From JAWKTV01 sp041398905 (GTDB lineage: Bacteria > Planctomycetota > Planctomycetia > Planctomycetales > Planctomycetaceae), in assembly GCA_041398905.1 (NCBI GenBank), contig JAWKTV010000014.1:73429-137428 (forward strand): a stretch of DNA of 64,000 bases, in the 5' to 3' direction. Shown here piece after piece: positions 18,789 to 28,303 of this stretch (positions are counted from its first letter, which is position 1; the number at the start of each line of letters is the position of its first letter). Made by a program: the position numbers and the translations under genes. A model generated the notes under the pieces. That model was not told the DNA's origin. It saw only the letters and a list, made by a program, of their open reading frames with translations, and did not search any database.

Positions 18789-19751
18789 CTATGGTGCGAT
18801 CACGTCGTCCGTCCGCTCCCTGACGCTGTACGAGTCGGTTTCGTGGCCGGTCTTGTTGATGAGCAACTCGGCGATCAAGCCGAGCGAGATCGCCTGTGCT
18901 CCGAGCATCGCCGAGACGACGGAATAGACGAGCAGCGGCCGAGTGCCGATCTCTTTGACCGGCACGACGCCCGCGACGTGCATGAGCAGCCACAGCATCG
19001 CCAGGTAGCCCATCCCGGCGAGGCCGAGACCGAAGAACAGCATGCCCAGCCCGCCGAGCATGTGCTGCGGCCGGTCGCCGAAGCCGGTGATGAACTTCAC
19101 GGTCAGCAGGTCGAGAAAGCCGCGCAGGAAGCGACGCACACCGTACTTCGAATGTCCGTGCTGTCGTGGCCGGTGATGGATCGGCAGCTCCGCCACGCGA
19201 AAGCCGCGCGCATGAGCGAGCACCGGAATGAAGCGGTGCAGCTCGCCATACAGTCGCAGCTCGTGGGCCACGTCACGGCGAAACGCCTTCAGGCCGCAGT
19301 TGTGATCGTGCAGTTTCAGCCCGGTCAACCAACTGACCATGCCGTTGAACACCTTGCTGGGGTAGACCTTGTGCCACGGGTCGAGTCGCCGCTCCTTCCA
19401 ACCGTTAACGACGTCGAACCCCTCGTCCAACTTGCTGAGAAAGCGCGGAATCTCCGCCGGGTCGTCCTGCAAGTCGGCGTCCATGGTCATCACCACATCG
19501 CCGGTGATCGTCCTGAGCCCGGCCATTTGCGCGGCGGCCTTGCCGAAGTTGCGACGGAACCGAATCCCGCGCACGCGCGGATCGCTCCGCGCGAGTTCTT
19601 CGATCACAGCCCACGATGAATCGCTCGATCCATCGTCAATCAACAACACCTCGACGGAGATCGAGTGCGCGGCACAGGCGGCGTCGATCTGTCGATGCAG
19701 CTCGCGGAGGCTCTCTTCTTCGTTCAGAACGGGGATGATGATCGAGAGCAT
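18789..19751 (-). CDS. Family 2 glycosyltransferase, polyprenyl-phosphate sugar transferase type (DPM1/GtrB-like)
   Basis: 320 aa. GT-A domain: MLSIIIPVLNEEESLRELHR, LIDDGSSDSSW, VMTMDADLQDDP (DXD metal site), LHDHNCGLKAFRR, and HGHSKYGVRRF (acceptor loop). Two C-terminal membrane helices follow (about 225-260 and 270-300). This plan matches enzymes that move a sugar from an NDP donor to a polyprenyl phosphate on the inner membrane for later export to glycans. It is convergent with the Cys-rich protein and 136 bp downstream of the kinase gene on the same strand. The transferred sugar is unknown. Confidence 0.88.
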   Translation of the reverse strand: MLSIIIPVLNEEESLRELHRQIDAACAAHSISVEVLLIDDGSSDSSWAVIEELARSDPRVRGIRFRRNFGKAAAQMAGLRTITGDVVMTMDADLQDDPAEIPRFLSKLDEGFDVVNGWKERRLDPWHKVYPSKVFNGMVSWLTGLKLHDHNCGLKAFRRDVAHELRLYGELHRFIPVLAHARGFRVAELPIHHRPRQHGHSKYGVRRFLRGFLDLLTVKFITGFGDRPQHMLGGLGMLFFGLGLAGMGYLAMLWLLMHVAGVVPVKEIGTRPLLVYSVVSAMLGAQAISLGLIAELLINKTGHETDSYSVRERTDDVIAP

Positions 19752-19887
19752 GGGGCTGGCGTTGATTCGATGCGCGGGATGTCAGGCAATTGGCAGATGG
19801 TACTCGATGCGCCGACGCCAATCACACTGACGCAACGACAGCCGCCTCAAATCCCTCGGAACGTTCGCGCTCGCCGCCGGCGGGGCC

Positions 19888-21423
19888 TCACTTGAGGTTG
19901 AGCTGCTGGGCCACCCAATCCCAGCCTTGGGGGACCGCCCACACCAGTCCGCCGACGAGGGCAGCGATCGCCGCGAGGTACACGATCAACCCCACGATGC
20001 CGAGCGTCCCTTCACGGAACCGCGACAGCAAGCGCCACCACTTCTGGCGGTCGTATTCCTTCTCGATCTGCTGATAGGCGGCGGCGAGGCCCTGATCGCG
20101 CTGGGCGACCTTGGCCCGTGTCAGCAGCTTCTTCGCTTCGTCTTCAAAGACCGGCACCTGCGCCAGCGGCAGGAACGGGCCGTTCTTCGAGGCGGACACC
20201 TGCGTGCGGACGTCGAGCTTGTCCTGCTTCACACCGGCGATGACCTGCATGGTCGTCATCTTGCCGATCTTCACCCGCCCCCCCTCGTCGATTCGCTTGA
20301 CGAACCATTCCTTCTGAGCATCCGCGACGCGGTTCTGGCGGGCCGCGTCCTCCGCCGATGTCCGCACCTGCGGCGTCGGCGGGACTTTCAAGGCCCGCGT
20401 GGAGTTGTCGCTGCCCATTCCGCCAATCAGTGTCGCCGCCTGCGAGGGAGTGCCGCCCCGAAGCTGCGGAACCCGCTGCGGGTGATTGACGAAGGTCAAA
20501 CCTTCGCTCGCGAGCTGCAGCGATTCCAGGTCGGTGATGAACTCCCGCATCGACTGATAGCGATGTGCGGGGTCCTTCATCATCGCCTTGTCGATCATCA
20601 GGTCGAGCCGTTCTGGCACGGCGCTGTTGACGCGTTTGGCCGGTGTGAACTTGCCCAGTTCCTTGTTGGTGATCAGTTCGACGATCGTGCCGCCGGCGAA
20701 AGGCAGCTTGCCGGTCACCATGTGGTACAGAGTGCAGCCCAGCGCATAGATGTCGCAGCGGTGGTCGACATGTTTGGCGTTGCGGGCCTGTTCGGGGGGC
20801 ATGTAGTGCGGCGTGCCCAGCCCGGTGCCAGACTGCGTCATCGACATGTCTTCGTCCGTCGCCTTCGCCAGGCCAAGGTCGGACACCTTGATGACGCCGC
20901 GCGCGGTGACCAGGATGTTGTCCGGCTTGACGTCCCGGTGAATCATCTTGAGGTCATGCGCATGCGCCAGGGCGTCGGCGGTGATCAGCGCGACCAGCAC
21001 GGCGTCCGGAATCGGGATGACCTCCAACTGGTCGATCCAGTCCTGCATGCTGCGGCCTTCGATGAACTCCATCGCCACGTAGTGGTGGCCTTTGTCCTCA
21101 CCTACCGCATAGCAGGTGACGACGTGCGGGTGGTCGATCTTCGCCATCGCCCGCGCTTCCCGCAGGAAGCGATCGACGAAGCCCGGCTTCGCAGCCAGCT
21201 CGCGCGACATCACCTTGACCGCGCAGGGCCGATCCAGGCTGACCTGATGTCCCAGGTAGACCGACCCCATCCCCCCCTGGCCGACCTTCTTCTTCAGGAC
21301 AAAGTCACCCAGCACGGTCGCTTTCGATTTTCCTTCAGAGCCTTGGGTGTCCTGATCGGCGCGAGCAGAGTTGGCCCCGGGAGACTTGGAGTCAGGTGGC
21401 ATGGCGGTTGCGTGGGGTGGCAT
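19888..21423 (-). CDS. Hanks-type Ser/Thr protein kinase with C-terminal membrane anchor
   Basis: 511 aa. Kinase domain about 40-300: GQGGMGSVYLGH (P-loop), CAVKVM (ATP Lys), EARAMAKIDHPH, MIHRDVKPDNILV (catalytic loop), VSDLGLAK (DLG in place of DFG, common in bacterial kinases), GTPHYMPPEQ (APE region). After a linker, residues about 380-435 (EWFVKRIDEGGRVKIGKMTT ... TQVSASKNGPFLPL) resemble a GYF_2-like module, followed by a helical stretch and one transmembrane segment (IVGLIVYLAAIAALVGGLVW) near the end. The kinase domain is therefore cytosolic and the tail is membrane-embedded. The substrates may include FHA-partner proteins elsewhere in the window; that link is inference. The alternative start at MPPDSK (21402) is equally possible. 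Confidence 0.93.
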   Translation of the reverse strand: MPPHATAMPPDSKSPGANSARADQDTQGSEGKSKATVLGDFVLKKKVGQGGMGSVYLGHQVSLDRPCAVKVMSRELAAKPGFVDRFLREARAMAKIDHPHVVTCYAVGEDKGHHYVAMEFIEGRSMQDWIDQLEVIPIPDAVLVALITADALAHAHDLKMIHRDVKPDNILVTARGVIKVSDLGLAKATDEDMSMTQSGTGLGTPHYMPPEQARNAKHVDHRCDIYALGCTLYHMVTGKLPFAGGTIVELITNKELGKFTPAKRVNSAVPERLDLMIDKAMMKDPAHRYQSMREFITDLESLQLASEGLTFVNHPQRVPQLRGGTPSQAATLIGGMGSDNSTRALKVPPTPQVRTSAEDAARQNRVADAQKEWFVKRIDEGGRVKIGKMTTMQVIAGVKQDKLDVRTQVSASKNGPFLPLAQVPVFEDEAKKLLTRAKVAQRDQGLAAAYQQIEKEYDRQKWWRLLSRFREGTLGIVGLIVYLAAIAALVGGLVWAVPQGWDWVAQQLNLK

Positions 21424-21708
21424 CCGAAGGTGGATTGTTCTGGCCGGGCGTGCTGATCATGAGGTCTGGCACGATTGTACCAGTCAAACGACGGACACGA
21501 CGCAGCCGCAACGCCTCCGGACCGTTTAGGGAAAAGCTAGAAGAACAAGACGAAGAATGAGACGCGATTATGCCCGATCGCGCGGAAGGATGCGAGGTTT
21601 CTTGACCCAGCTTCGGTTGTTCGGGATGTATCGCTCGACACCGGCCTCCCCGCCAGCTCGACGATCGCCGACGCTGGACTCCCCTTCGAGATCATGCATC
21701 GGCTGTGC

Positions 21709-22542
21709 TCACCAGCTCTTCGGCTCGATCATCTGCCGCAGTAACGAAACGAGAAACAGCGCCATTCTTTCCCCGGCGACGTTCGCGTTCTGGCGAAGTC
21801 GCCACAGATCCCTGTAGCTGCCCGGACGTTTCCAAAGCGCGCCGACCACCGCCCCGGCCCGAATCGACCCGGTCCCCCCGAGCACCGAGAGCACTTCGGA
21901 AGGCAGGTCGGCCGAGCAGTCGTCGGTGACTCCGCGCACGGAGAGGAACTTGACCTGCCGCTCGCGACAGACCTCCGCCACATCCAGGCTCTCCATGTCG
22001 ACGGCGATCGCCCCGGTGCGCTGATGAATCTCGCGCTTCTCGGCGACGGTGTGCACAATGTGTCTGGCCGTCGCGAGCCGCCCCACATAGAGTCCGCGCT
22101 TCGGATCGGACTGCATCTTGAAGTCGATCTTCAGACCGGCGTCGTCAGCCGGAGCCGCCGCGTTCGCCGGGACGACCCGATTGGCGACGATGACGTCACC
22201 GATGCGAGACTCGTCCGTCAGGCCGCCTGCGAAGCCGATCGACAGCAGCCATTCGGGCTGATGGGCATCGAGCATCGCATGTGTGGCCCGACGAGCACGT
22301 TCGCCGCCGACACCACTTTCCACGAACGCGATGCGGATGTCGCGGAGGAATCCGCCCCGGAAGACGAACTCCCCGCCCATGTACTTGCGCATGCGGTCGC
22401 ACCGGGACAGCAGCGGGTCAAGTTCTGGCTTGAGCGCCGCCACGATGCCGACATCCGCGCGCGCACGATCGGCGGCCGATTCCTCCGGTTCCTCGTCGCG
22501 CTGGCTCGCGGTCTTCCTGGAACGTGACAGTTCGTCCGACAT
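21709..22542 (-). CDS. MTA/SAH nucleosidase-like phosphorylase-superfamily protein
   Basis: About 277 aa from the ATG at 22542 (MSDELSRSR); the frame is open to 22653 but the extra N-terminus is basic and unlike the family. Conservation starts at VGIVAALKPELDPLL, then ESGVGGERARRATHAML, LLSIGFAGGL (purine/ribosyl site), GAIAVDMESLDVAEVC (the Met-Glu that binds ribose) and RGVTDDCSADLP (catalytic Asp). These are hallmarks of the MTAN/PNP/futalosine hydrolase fold. It could be an SAH/MTA nucleosidase or the hopanoid-linked phosphorylase type (HpnG); no hopanoid genes are nearby, so I leave it general. Confidence 0.78.
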   Translation of the reverse strand: MSDELSRSRKTASQRDEEPEESAADRARADVGIVAALKPELDPLLSRCDRMRKYMGGEFVFRGGFLRDIRIAFVESGVGGERARRATHAMLDAHQPEWLLSIGFAGGLTDESRIGDVIVANRVVPANAAAPADDAGLKIDFKMQSDPKRGLYVGRLATARHIVHTVAEKREIHQRTGAIAVDMESLDVAEVCRERQVKFLSVRGVTDDCSADLPSEVLSVLGGTGSIRAGAVVGALWKRPGSYRDLWRLRQNANVAGERMALFLVSLLRQMIEPKSW

Positions 22543-22823
22543 GGCGGGATAGGTCGAGGTGTGGTCGCTGCGGCGGGGCTTCGTCCGCACGTTGACGGGC
22601 CTTCCATTCGGAATGCCGAGCCGCTGCGCATCGGGAATCGTTACGATCGGCACGCTCCGGCCCTTCGGCCAAAACTGCCTGTGTTGCCAGACAGGTTATC
22701 GAGTCCCGTTTAATCCGGGGAGCGAGTGGCGTCGATGAAAGGTCTGGAGTCCCCCGTCGCCGACAGCGCCGAGGCGACGACTTCGCCATTCTTCCGGGGT
22801 TGTGGACCCCACGGGAACGTCCC

Positions 22824-23018
22824 ATGAACACGACGACCTTGCAGTTGAGCATTCACGTGCTCGATTCGATCAACGCCGAATTGCGATCCCGCGTCGCGGC
22901 GACAACTGCCGCCCCCCCGGCTTCCGCCGTGTCGACGCGGCTGCGGTGGCTGGCCAACTCCAGCATCTCGCCGTTGCTGTTGATCGCGGCGATCAGCCTG
23001 TTCGTCGCGATGTCCTGA
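22824..23018 (+). CDS. Small protein with C-terminal membrane helix, unrecognised
   Basis: 64 aa, MNTTTLQLSIHVLDSINAEL then a polar/Ala-rich segment and a terminal hydrophobic helix (ISPLLLIAAISLFVA). I do not recognise the family. The helix and a plausible GGGAACG ribosome-binding stretch support translation, but the frame is short and lies between two leftward genes, so it could be spurious. Confidence 0.35.
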   Translation: MNTTTLQLSIHVLDSINAELRSRVAATTAAPPASAVSTRLRWLANSSISPLLLIAAISLFVAMS

Positions 23019-23136
23019 CCGGCGGGCGAGCATTGAGCACCGTGCGTATTCCAAACCCGGCGCGAAGCAGAGGTGCAGTCCCCGTTCGTGCGGCGGGGCT
23101 GACCAAGGTTCCCCCGCTGCCACGAGCGGCATCGGT

Positions 23137-24834
23137 CTAGTCGTGCGCGATGGTACGGTCCGCAGGAACTTCGCTTCCCGGGCCGGCGGCGTCGCGTGTA
23201 CGTTGAATGCAGACCACGCAGACATCGTCGTGCTGCCGGGATGTTCCAATCGCGTACGACTGCAGCTCGCCCGACAAGCGTTCGAGGAAGAGCGTCGGGT
23301 CCGATGGAGTCCGCAGCAGCGCCTCCTCCATTCGTCGCTCGCGATACATCTCTCCGGTTCGGGAACCGGCATCCGGCACGCCGTCGGTATACATCACCAC
23401 CATGTCTCCTGGAGCCAGTACGGTGGTCGCAGTGTGATAGTCGTATGCCGGCACGATCCCCAGCGGCAGACCGCTGCGACCGACCCCCACCGGCTCGACG
23501 CTCTGGTTCGTGCCGCAGTACTTTCGCGGATAAGGATGCCCCGCGTTGAGGATCGTCAGCGTGTGGTTCTGGGGATCGAGGATCGCCATCAACAGCGTGA
23601 TCATCAGCTCGCCGCTGGCGATCGTGTAGTCGTTCAGACGCTGCATTAACCCCTTGGCCGACAGCGTGACGTCCAGTGAATGCCGAATCTCGAGCGCGAG
23701 CTGCGCGACGGTCAGTGCCGCCGGCAACCCCTTGCCGCAAACGTCCGCGACGATCACCACCACCCGGCCGTCGGCGAGGTGAATGTAGGTGAAGTAGTCC
23801 CCGCCGACTTCGCCCGCCGGGATCCAAGGTCACCAAACCGGTACCCTCGACCTCCGGCCGGCTCCGGGGCAGCATCTCCTGCTGGATGCGACGCTGACCG
23901 CTTCCTGCTTGCGACGTTCCAGTTCCAATTCCGATTTGTGGGACCGGACGCATTCAATGAAGCTGCCCGCGACGGCGGCGATGCCGCACACGATCTGCAA
24001 GTCGTCGGCGTCGTAGGCCTGCGACGCATCACCAGTCTCCAGCATGATGACACCCAGGCTGTTCCGAGTGGGGCCGATCACCGGAACGTACAAACGGGAA
24101 CACCACGCCGACTCGAGCGCCGAATCGCAGTCTCCTTCGTTGAACAGGATCGCCTCGCGGGATTCCAGCACGCTCTGAGCGGTGGGATCGGCGATCGTCA
24201 GACGAGTCTGCTGGCAGACGTTGTCGTCGGACTCCTCTCCACGGCTGGCATAAGCCGCCAGCTTGTTTGATTCGTCCCGCAGGAAGATCTGCCCGCCGCT
24301 CGACTGCGGGAACATCTCGAAAATCACGTCCAGCACCGCCGGCAGCATCGCCCGCAGGTTCAGCGACGAACCAAGTCGCTCCACCACTTCCAGGATCGCT
24401 TTCAGGTGTTTCGCCGCCTGATGATTGGGTGTCCGCGACTCGTCAATCGGGCCGCACCGCGCGGTCGGAATGGCGTCGCGCCCGACTGGTATGACGTCGT
24501 GGCTCGTCGACTTCCGCAGGAGGTCGGTCGCGGCTTCCGCGTCATCCGACTCAAACAGTATCGCCACCTCATACACGTTGATGCGGTCGCCCGGCTCGAG
24601 CCGCTGCACGGCGTCGATCCGTTTCCCGTTGACGAAGGTACCATTATTGCTGCCGAGATCCTCGATGTAGGGCTGCCCCCCCCGCTGCAGAATCCTCGCA
24701 TGTTCACGCGAGACGGTCGGATGAGAGAGCACAAGGTCGCAGGTGCCGGCGCGACCGATCAGCACGTCGCGACCGGGCTGGATCGCGAAGAGCGTCCCCG
24801 AAGCGTGGCCGGTGAGGACATTGAGACGTGACAT
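23137..24834 (-). pseudogene. FHA-GAF-SpoIIE (PP2C-type) phosphatase, copy 1 (two compensating frameshifts)
   Basis: Reconstructed length about 565 aa. FHA domain at residues 1-95: VLIGRAGTCDL, HPTVSREHARIL, EDLGSNNGTFVNGKRI. GAF domain about 150-310 (LEVVERLGSSLNLR ... SLGVIMLETGDASQA). The frame breaks after RRKQEAVSVAS (near 23890); the expected RIQQEMLPRSRPEVEG continues one frame over. It then returns (near 23825) to the original frame for VVIVADVCGKGLPAAL, NAGHPYPRKY, MYTDGVPDA and HDDVCVV, the PP2C metal-binding motifs. The short segment carrying the GGDYF region is therefore out of frame as written. Domain order is the same as the intact gene at 53503. The output is dephosphorylation of a Ser/Thr-phosphorylated partner. 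Confidence 0.82.
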
Positions 24835-25214
24835 GATGCTGGCCCATCAGTTCGTCACGACCGCCAGCGAAGCAACTCCGATACGTGGCGGCAAAATCGA
24901 CTGCGGGAGTCATCCTGCTCTCGACGATGATCGCAACACCTGCCAATGCGAGGCCGGCAGCCTCCATCATCTCGAAGTCGGTGAACTGCGCTTCGACACC
25001 AGCAACGTTGCCTGCTCAGTATACCGGGCGCCTCGGTAAAATCCTAATTCCTTTGATCAGAACCACATCGCGATCACTCGTGTCCCCGGCAGCCCGTTGG
25101 GGCAGTTTGACCCATCTGCGAGGTCGCGCTAAACTGGAACTGAGCGGAACAGAGAGGTTCCGTCGACGGAACGGACGCTTCTGCCTCCCTGACGACAACC
25201 TTGAGAGACTTGCC
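24835..25214. other. Divergent intergenic region, SpoIIE-1 / hydrolase-fold protein
   Basis: No gene supported. A candidate leftward promoter is listed separately. Confidence 0.5.
25018..25047 (-). promoter_or_regulatory. Candidate leftward promoter for SpoIIE-1
   Basis: On the minus strand TATACT (25018-25023) matches the -10 consensus at 5 of 6 positions. A weak -35 (TTAGGA) lies 18 bp upstream. It is about 185 bp before the SpoIIE-1 start. Found by eye; the weak -35 makes it tentative. Confidence 0.25.
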
Positions 25215-26189
25215 ATGCCCGCCGTCCGCCCTTGCCGGAAGTCCTTTGTCAGCGGTCTGAGCGCGATGCTCCTGCTGTTCATCGCAACGGCCTCGCTGCC
25301 CGCCCAGGTCACCAAGTCGACGGAGTCCGTCACTGGTCCGGGGGGGTGGACCATCAAGTTCAGCTATTACCCCGCGCTGGAGAAGCTGCCGAGCGGAGTC
25401 ACGCAGAAGCTCGAGGAGGCTCCGGTCATCATCCTGATTCATGGTCGCGAAAGCGACCGGTTGCTGTGGGACAAGACGTCGGCCCCCCCTGGACCTGCGG
25501 GCAAACCGTTCGCCGAGTTCCTGCAGTCGGAAGGCTACGCGGTCGTCGCGGTCGACATGCGGAAGTTCGGGGACAGCAAGCAGGAGGGTCAATCCGAGAT
25601 CGGCCCGAATGACTACGAAGCGATGGTGTTCGACCTGGTGGCGGTCAAGCTGTTCATTCAGGAACAGCACCAGTCCCAACAGTTAAACATGCGCAAGCTG
25701 GGGATCGTCGCTTTGGATGACATGGCTCCCGTCGCGGCGACTTTCGCCGCCGAGGATTGGGACACTCCGCCACATGACGATCACGCGATTCTGAGTGAGC
25801 GGACGCCGCGCGGTCAGGACGTGCGGGCCTTGGTGCTCGTCAGTCCCGTGATGAGTTCGGGACGTTTGCAGACCACGGCCCCGATTCGCCGGCTCGCCAA
25901 TCCACAGCTTGCCGCTCTGGTTGGCAGCCCGCAACTGACGCCCGCAATTCTGTTCGTCGCGGGTAGCAAGGACACGGAAGGCATGAAGGCCGCGCGTTCC
26001 CTCAGCCGCGCGACCAGCCGCTATGAGCGGTCTCAGTTGGAACAGCTCGACACCAACGAGCGATCACAGAATCTGTTCGGCAGCCCCCGCATCCGCGGTG
26101 AACTCCCGATCCTGGTCTTCCTGAAGAAGAACGTTCTCGATCTCGACGTGAAGTGGACCGACCGTCGCAGCCGTCGCGATCGTGACTGA
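25215..26189 (+). CDS. Secreted alpha/beta-hydrolase-fold protein lacking the usual Ser nucleophile motif
   Basis: 324 aa from the ATG at 25215 (GAGAG upstream); the longer upstream frame is not conserved-looking. Signal peptide about 11-30 (FVSGLSAMLLLFIATASLPA). The fold is suggested by VIILIHGRESD (HG oxyanion region, 71-81), GYAVVAVDMRKFGDS (107-121), LGIVALDDMAP (162-172) and AILFVAGSKD. The GxSxG nucleophile elbow expected after LGIV is VALDDM, with no Ser or Gly. It may use Asp or be non-catalytic. The C-terminus is basic (RRSRRDRD). The following glycosyltransferase is on the same strand, 115 bp away. Confidence 0.72.
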   Translation: MPAVRPCRKSFVSGLSAMLLLFIATASLPAQVTKSTESVTGPGGWTIKFSYYPALEKLPSGVTQKLEEAPVIILIHGRESDRLLWDKTSAPPGPAGKPFAEFLQSEGYAVVAVDMRKFGDSKQEGQSEIGPNDYEAMVFDLVAVKLFIQEQHQSQQLNMRKLGIVALDDMAPVAATFAAEDWDTPPHDDHAILSERTPRGQDVRALVLVSPVMSSGRLQTTAPIRRLANPQLAALVGSPQLTPAILFVAGSKDTEGMKAARSLSRATSRYERSQLEQLDTNERSQNLFGSPRIRGELPILVFLKKNVLDLDVKWTDRRSRRDRD

Positions 26190-26304
26190 CGGCGGCCGTG
26201 ACTGAGAACGACGAAGTGCAGGGAGATCGGCCGGACTGCACCGGCGAGGCCGACTCGTTCCCGCCGCTACCAAAGACACATCGGACAACTGGCGATGGGT
26301 GGGC

Positions 26305-27053
26305 ATGTCGGATTCGCCACGGGTTCTAGTCACGCTTTGCACCTACAACGAAGCGGACAACCTGACGCCGCTGATCGCGGAGATTCACCAGCACCTGCCC
26401 CAGGCGGAAGTGCTGGTGATTGACGACAACTCACCTGACGGCACCGGCCGCGTGGCGGATGGGCTGGCTCAGGCGGACCCCGCGTCCATGTGCTGCATCG
26501 TCCCCAAAAGGCGGGGCTGGGAGTCGCCACCGTCGCTGGATTTCGCTGGGGGATGGAGGCCGGCTACGACTTCCTCATCAACATGGACGCTGACTTCTCG
26601 CATCCTCCCAGGTTTCTTCCGGCGATGCTGGATGCGGGCCTCGCTTGCGATGTCGCCGTCGCGTCCCGTTACGCACCGGGCGGCGGTGTCGTGGGTTGGA
26701 GCTGGCAGCGGCACCTGATGAGCCGGCTGATCAACTGGTACGCGCGACTGCTGCTGCGGCTGAAGACCCATGACAACAGCGGCAGCTACCGCTGCTATCG
26801 ATCCGCGGCCTTGCAACGCATTCCGCTCGACCGCATCCGCGCCAAAGGCTACGCCATCCAGGAAGAACTGCTGTTCCACTGTCGACGCGCGGCCTGCACG
26901 TTCATCGAGGTCCCGTTCACCTTCGAGGAACGACGGCACGGCTACTCGAAGATCAGTTGGAAGGAGGCTGTCGGGGCGGTGTGGGTCATCCTGGTGCTTG
27001 CCTGGCGAGGGGTGTGGACTCGTTCAGCCGTGAAGTCGCCGCCGGTCGGCTGA
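26305..27053 (+). CDS. Polyprenol/dolichol-phosphate mannosyltransferase-like GT2 (frameshift near 26,480)
   Basis: About 250 aa reconstructed, from MSDSPRVLVTLCTYNEADNL. Motifs: VLVIDDNSPDGTGRVAD, then a shift, then VLHRPQKAGLGVATVAGFRW, FLINMDADFSHPP (DXD-like), VASRYAPGGGVVGW, THDNSGSYRCYR and FTFEERRHGYSKIS. The break lies at GACCCCGCGTCC. Restoring one C to the C run gives DPRVHVLHRPQ, exactly the family sequence, so a homopolymer sequencing error is the best explanation. Unlike the GT2 at 18789 it has only a short hydrophobic tail (AVWVILVLAW). It transfers a sugar to a lipid phosphate carrier; the sugar is unknown. Confidence 0.85.
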
Positions 27054-27494
27054 TCGATCGCCCCGGCGGAAACAGAGCGGGCCGGTTGACTCGAAGGGGT
27101 GGCTGATGTCCGGTGTGTGGCGGGCGGCATTCAGACGCGCCGCTGGGCTGTGGAGATGGAACAGCAGCTTCGGCTTGCGGTTGACGGTTACCCTTTGACA
27201 ACCGCCAGCCTGTCCCGGAAGTCGAGGCTGACAACCGATCGGCCAAGAATTCCGAATTCTTCCGGGAAGAAAGTTTGGAGCGAATCGTTTACGCTACCGG
27301 CAGCGTCCTACCGGCGGGTGATGTGACGGTCGCAGGTGTCGCGCTGGCACCCGGGCGACCGGATGGGCCGGTTGTGACAAGATCGGGATCGCTGCGGTTT
27401 CCGCCTGCCTCTTCAATGGGCCGATGGTGAGGGCGTGGTGCCTTCTTCGGCCATTGAGCGCAAGCGGCTCAGTCTCTTCCAGGAGAATGCGTCC
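27054..27494. other. Intergenic region before the Tyr-rich secreted protein
   Basis: No gene supported in 440 bp. It holds a 17-bp near-perfect palindrome (27245-27261), a small stem CAGCCT/AGGCTG (27206-27230) and a repeated TGACAACCG (27196-27204 and 27229-27237), suggesting a regulatory region. Confidence 0.5.
27245..27261. promoter_or_regulatory. 17-bp palindrome, possible operator
   Basis: AAGAATTC-C-GAATTCTT is a perfect 8-bp inverted repeat around one central base, in AT-richer sequence 234 bp upstream of the Tyr-rich secreted protein gene. The form fits a dimeric regulator site; it could also be a small hairpin. No regulator gene is adjacent. Confidence 0.4.
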
Positions 27495-27941
27495 ATGATG
27501 TCCGTGAGAATGTTGACCTGCGCAGCCGTGCTGCTCGGGACGGCCGCCGTTGGCATCGCCAACGACTACGGTTCCGCCCGGCAGTATTACACCCCCTGGC
27601 AAAAGCCCGCCAACTCCCAGTACGCCTACCGTACGTACTACTACAAGCCGACGCCGACCTACGCCGGCTACAAGCACCACTATGTGATCCAGAAGGGAGA
27701 CCACTGCTACTTCTACAACCCCTACGAGAAGAAGTACTGGGGTCGTTGCCCGTCGCAGAGCTATGGTCGCCCGCAGTATTCTCACCTGCCGCCGGAATGG
27801 CGAAGGCCGACGCTGCAGGAAATTCCTGAGTCCGCGTTCCCCACCCCGGGTAATCTCCCGCCGATTCCTGAGTCGGACGGCTCCGTCGTGCTGGACCTCC
27901 CGCCGGACGACCTCCCGTCCGAGATCTTCCTGTCGCCCTAA
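27495..27941 (+). CDS. Small secreted Tyr/Pro-rich protein
   Basis: 148 aa. The start MMSVRMLTCAAVLLGTAAVG at 27495 has AGGAGA upstream and is a signal peptide ending near residue 22. The mature N-terminal half is Tyr-rich (YRTYYYKPTPTYAGYKHHYV, YFYNPYEKKYWGRC) with just two Cys flanking an aromatic core. The C-terminal half is acidic and Pro-rich (IPESDGSVVLDLPPDDLPSE). I recognise the general plan from planctomycete genomes but no assigned function. It may be a wall or matrix component. Confidence 0.7.
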   Translation: MMSVRMLTCAAVLLGTAAVGIANDYGSARQYYTPWQKPANSQYAYRTYYYKPTPTYAGYKHHYVIQKGDHCYFYNPYEKKYWGRCPSQSYGRPQYSHLPPEWRRPTLQEIPESAFPTPGNLPPIPESDGSVVLDLPPDDLPSEIFLSP

Positions 27942-28303
27942 CGCGACCGACCGTCGCGGGAACCGATCCCCTGGGGCGCGTCGCCTGCGACGAGTCTGAT
28001 TGACGAATTTGATCAACGAGCTGGCGGACGTCGGAGTGCGAACTGAGTGGCTCAACAATCCACTCGGTTTCGCCGAACGACGCCGTTCAGCTCGTTTGTC
28101 GTTGATGGGCACCACGTCGCCGCAGACGTTCGACCTTCACCGCCATGCCAACCCCCTCTACCTCCTCGCGAATGCCAGCGTGATCGTTGCGGACGAACCT
28201 CGACGTGTCGACCCCACCAGGCCGACGGAGGTAGCGTTCCGTTGAGCGTCGGTGCTACACTCGCATCCACGGAAGTGGATGCCTCGGCTTTGCGGGCTGC
28301 CTG
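27942..28303. other. Intergenic region before DUF1501 gene
   Basis: No gene supported in 360 bp; the open frames have no recognisable features. Presumed promoter region of the DUF1501 gene. Confidence 0.45.

Noticed and set aside
19927..21456. 509-aa plus-strand frame opposite the Ser/Thr kinase
   Set aside because: High-GC antisense shadow rich in Arg, His and Val; the minus strand has all kinase motifs.
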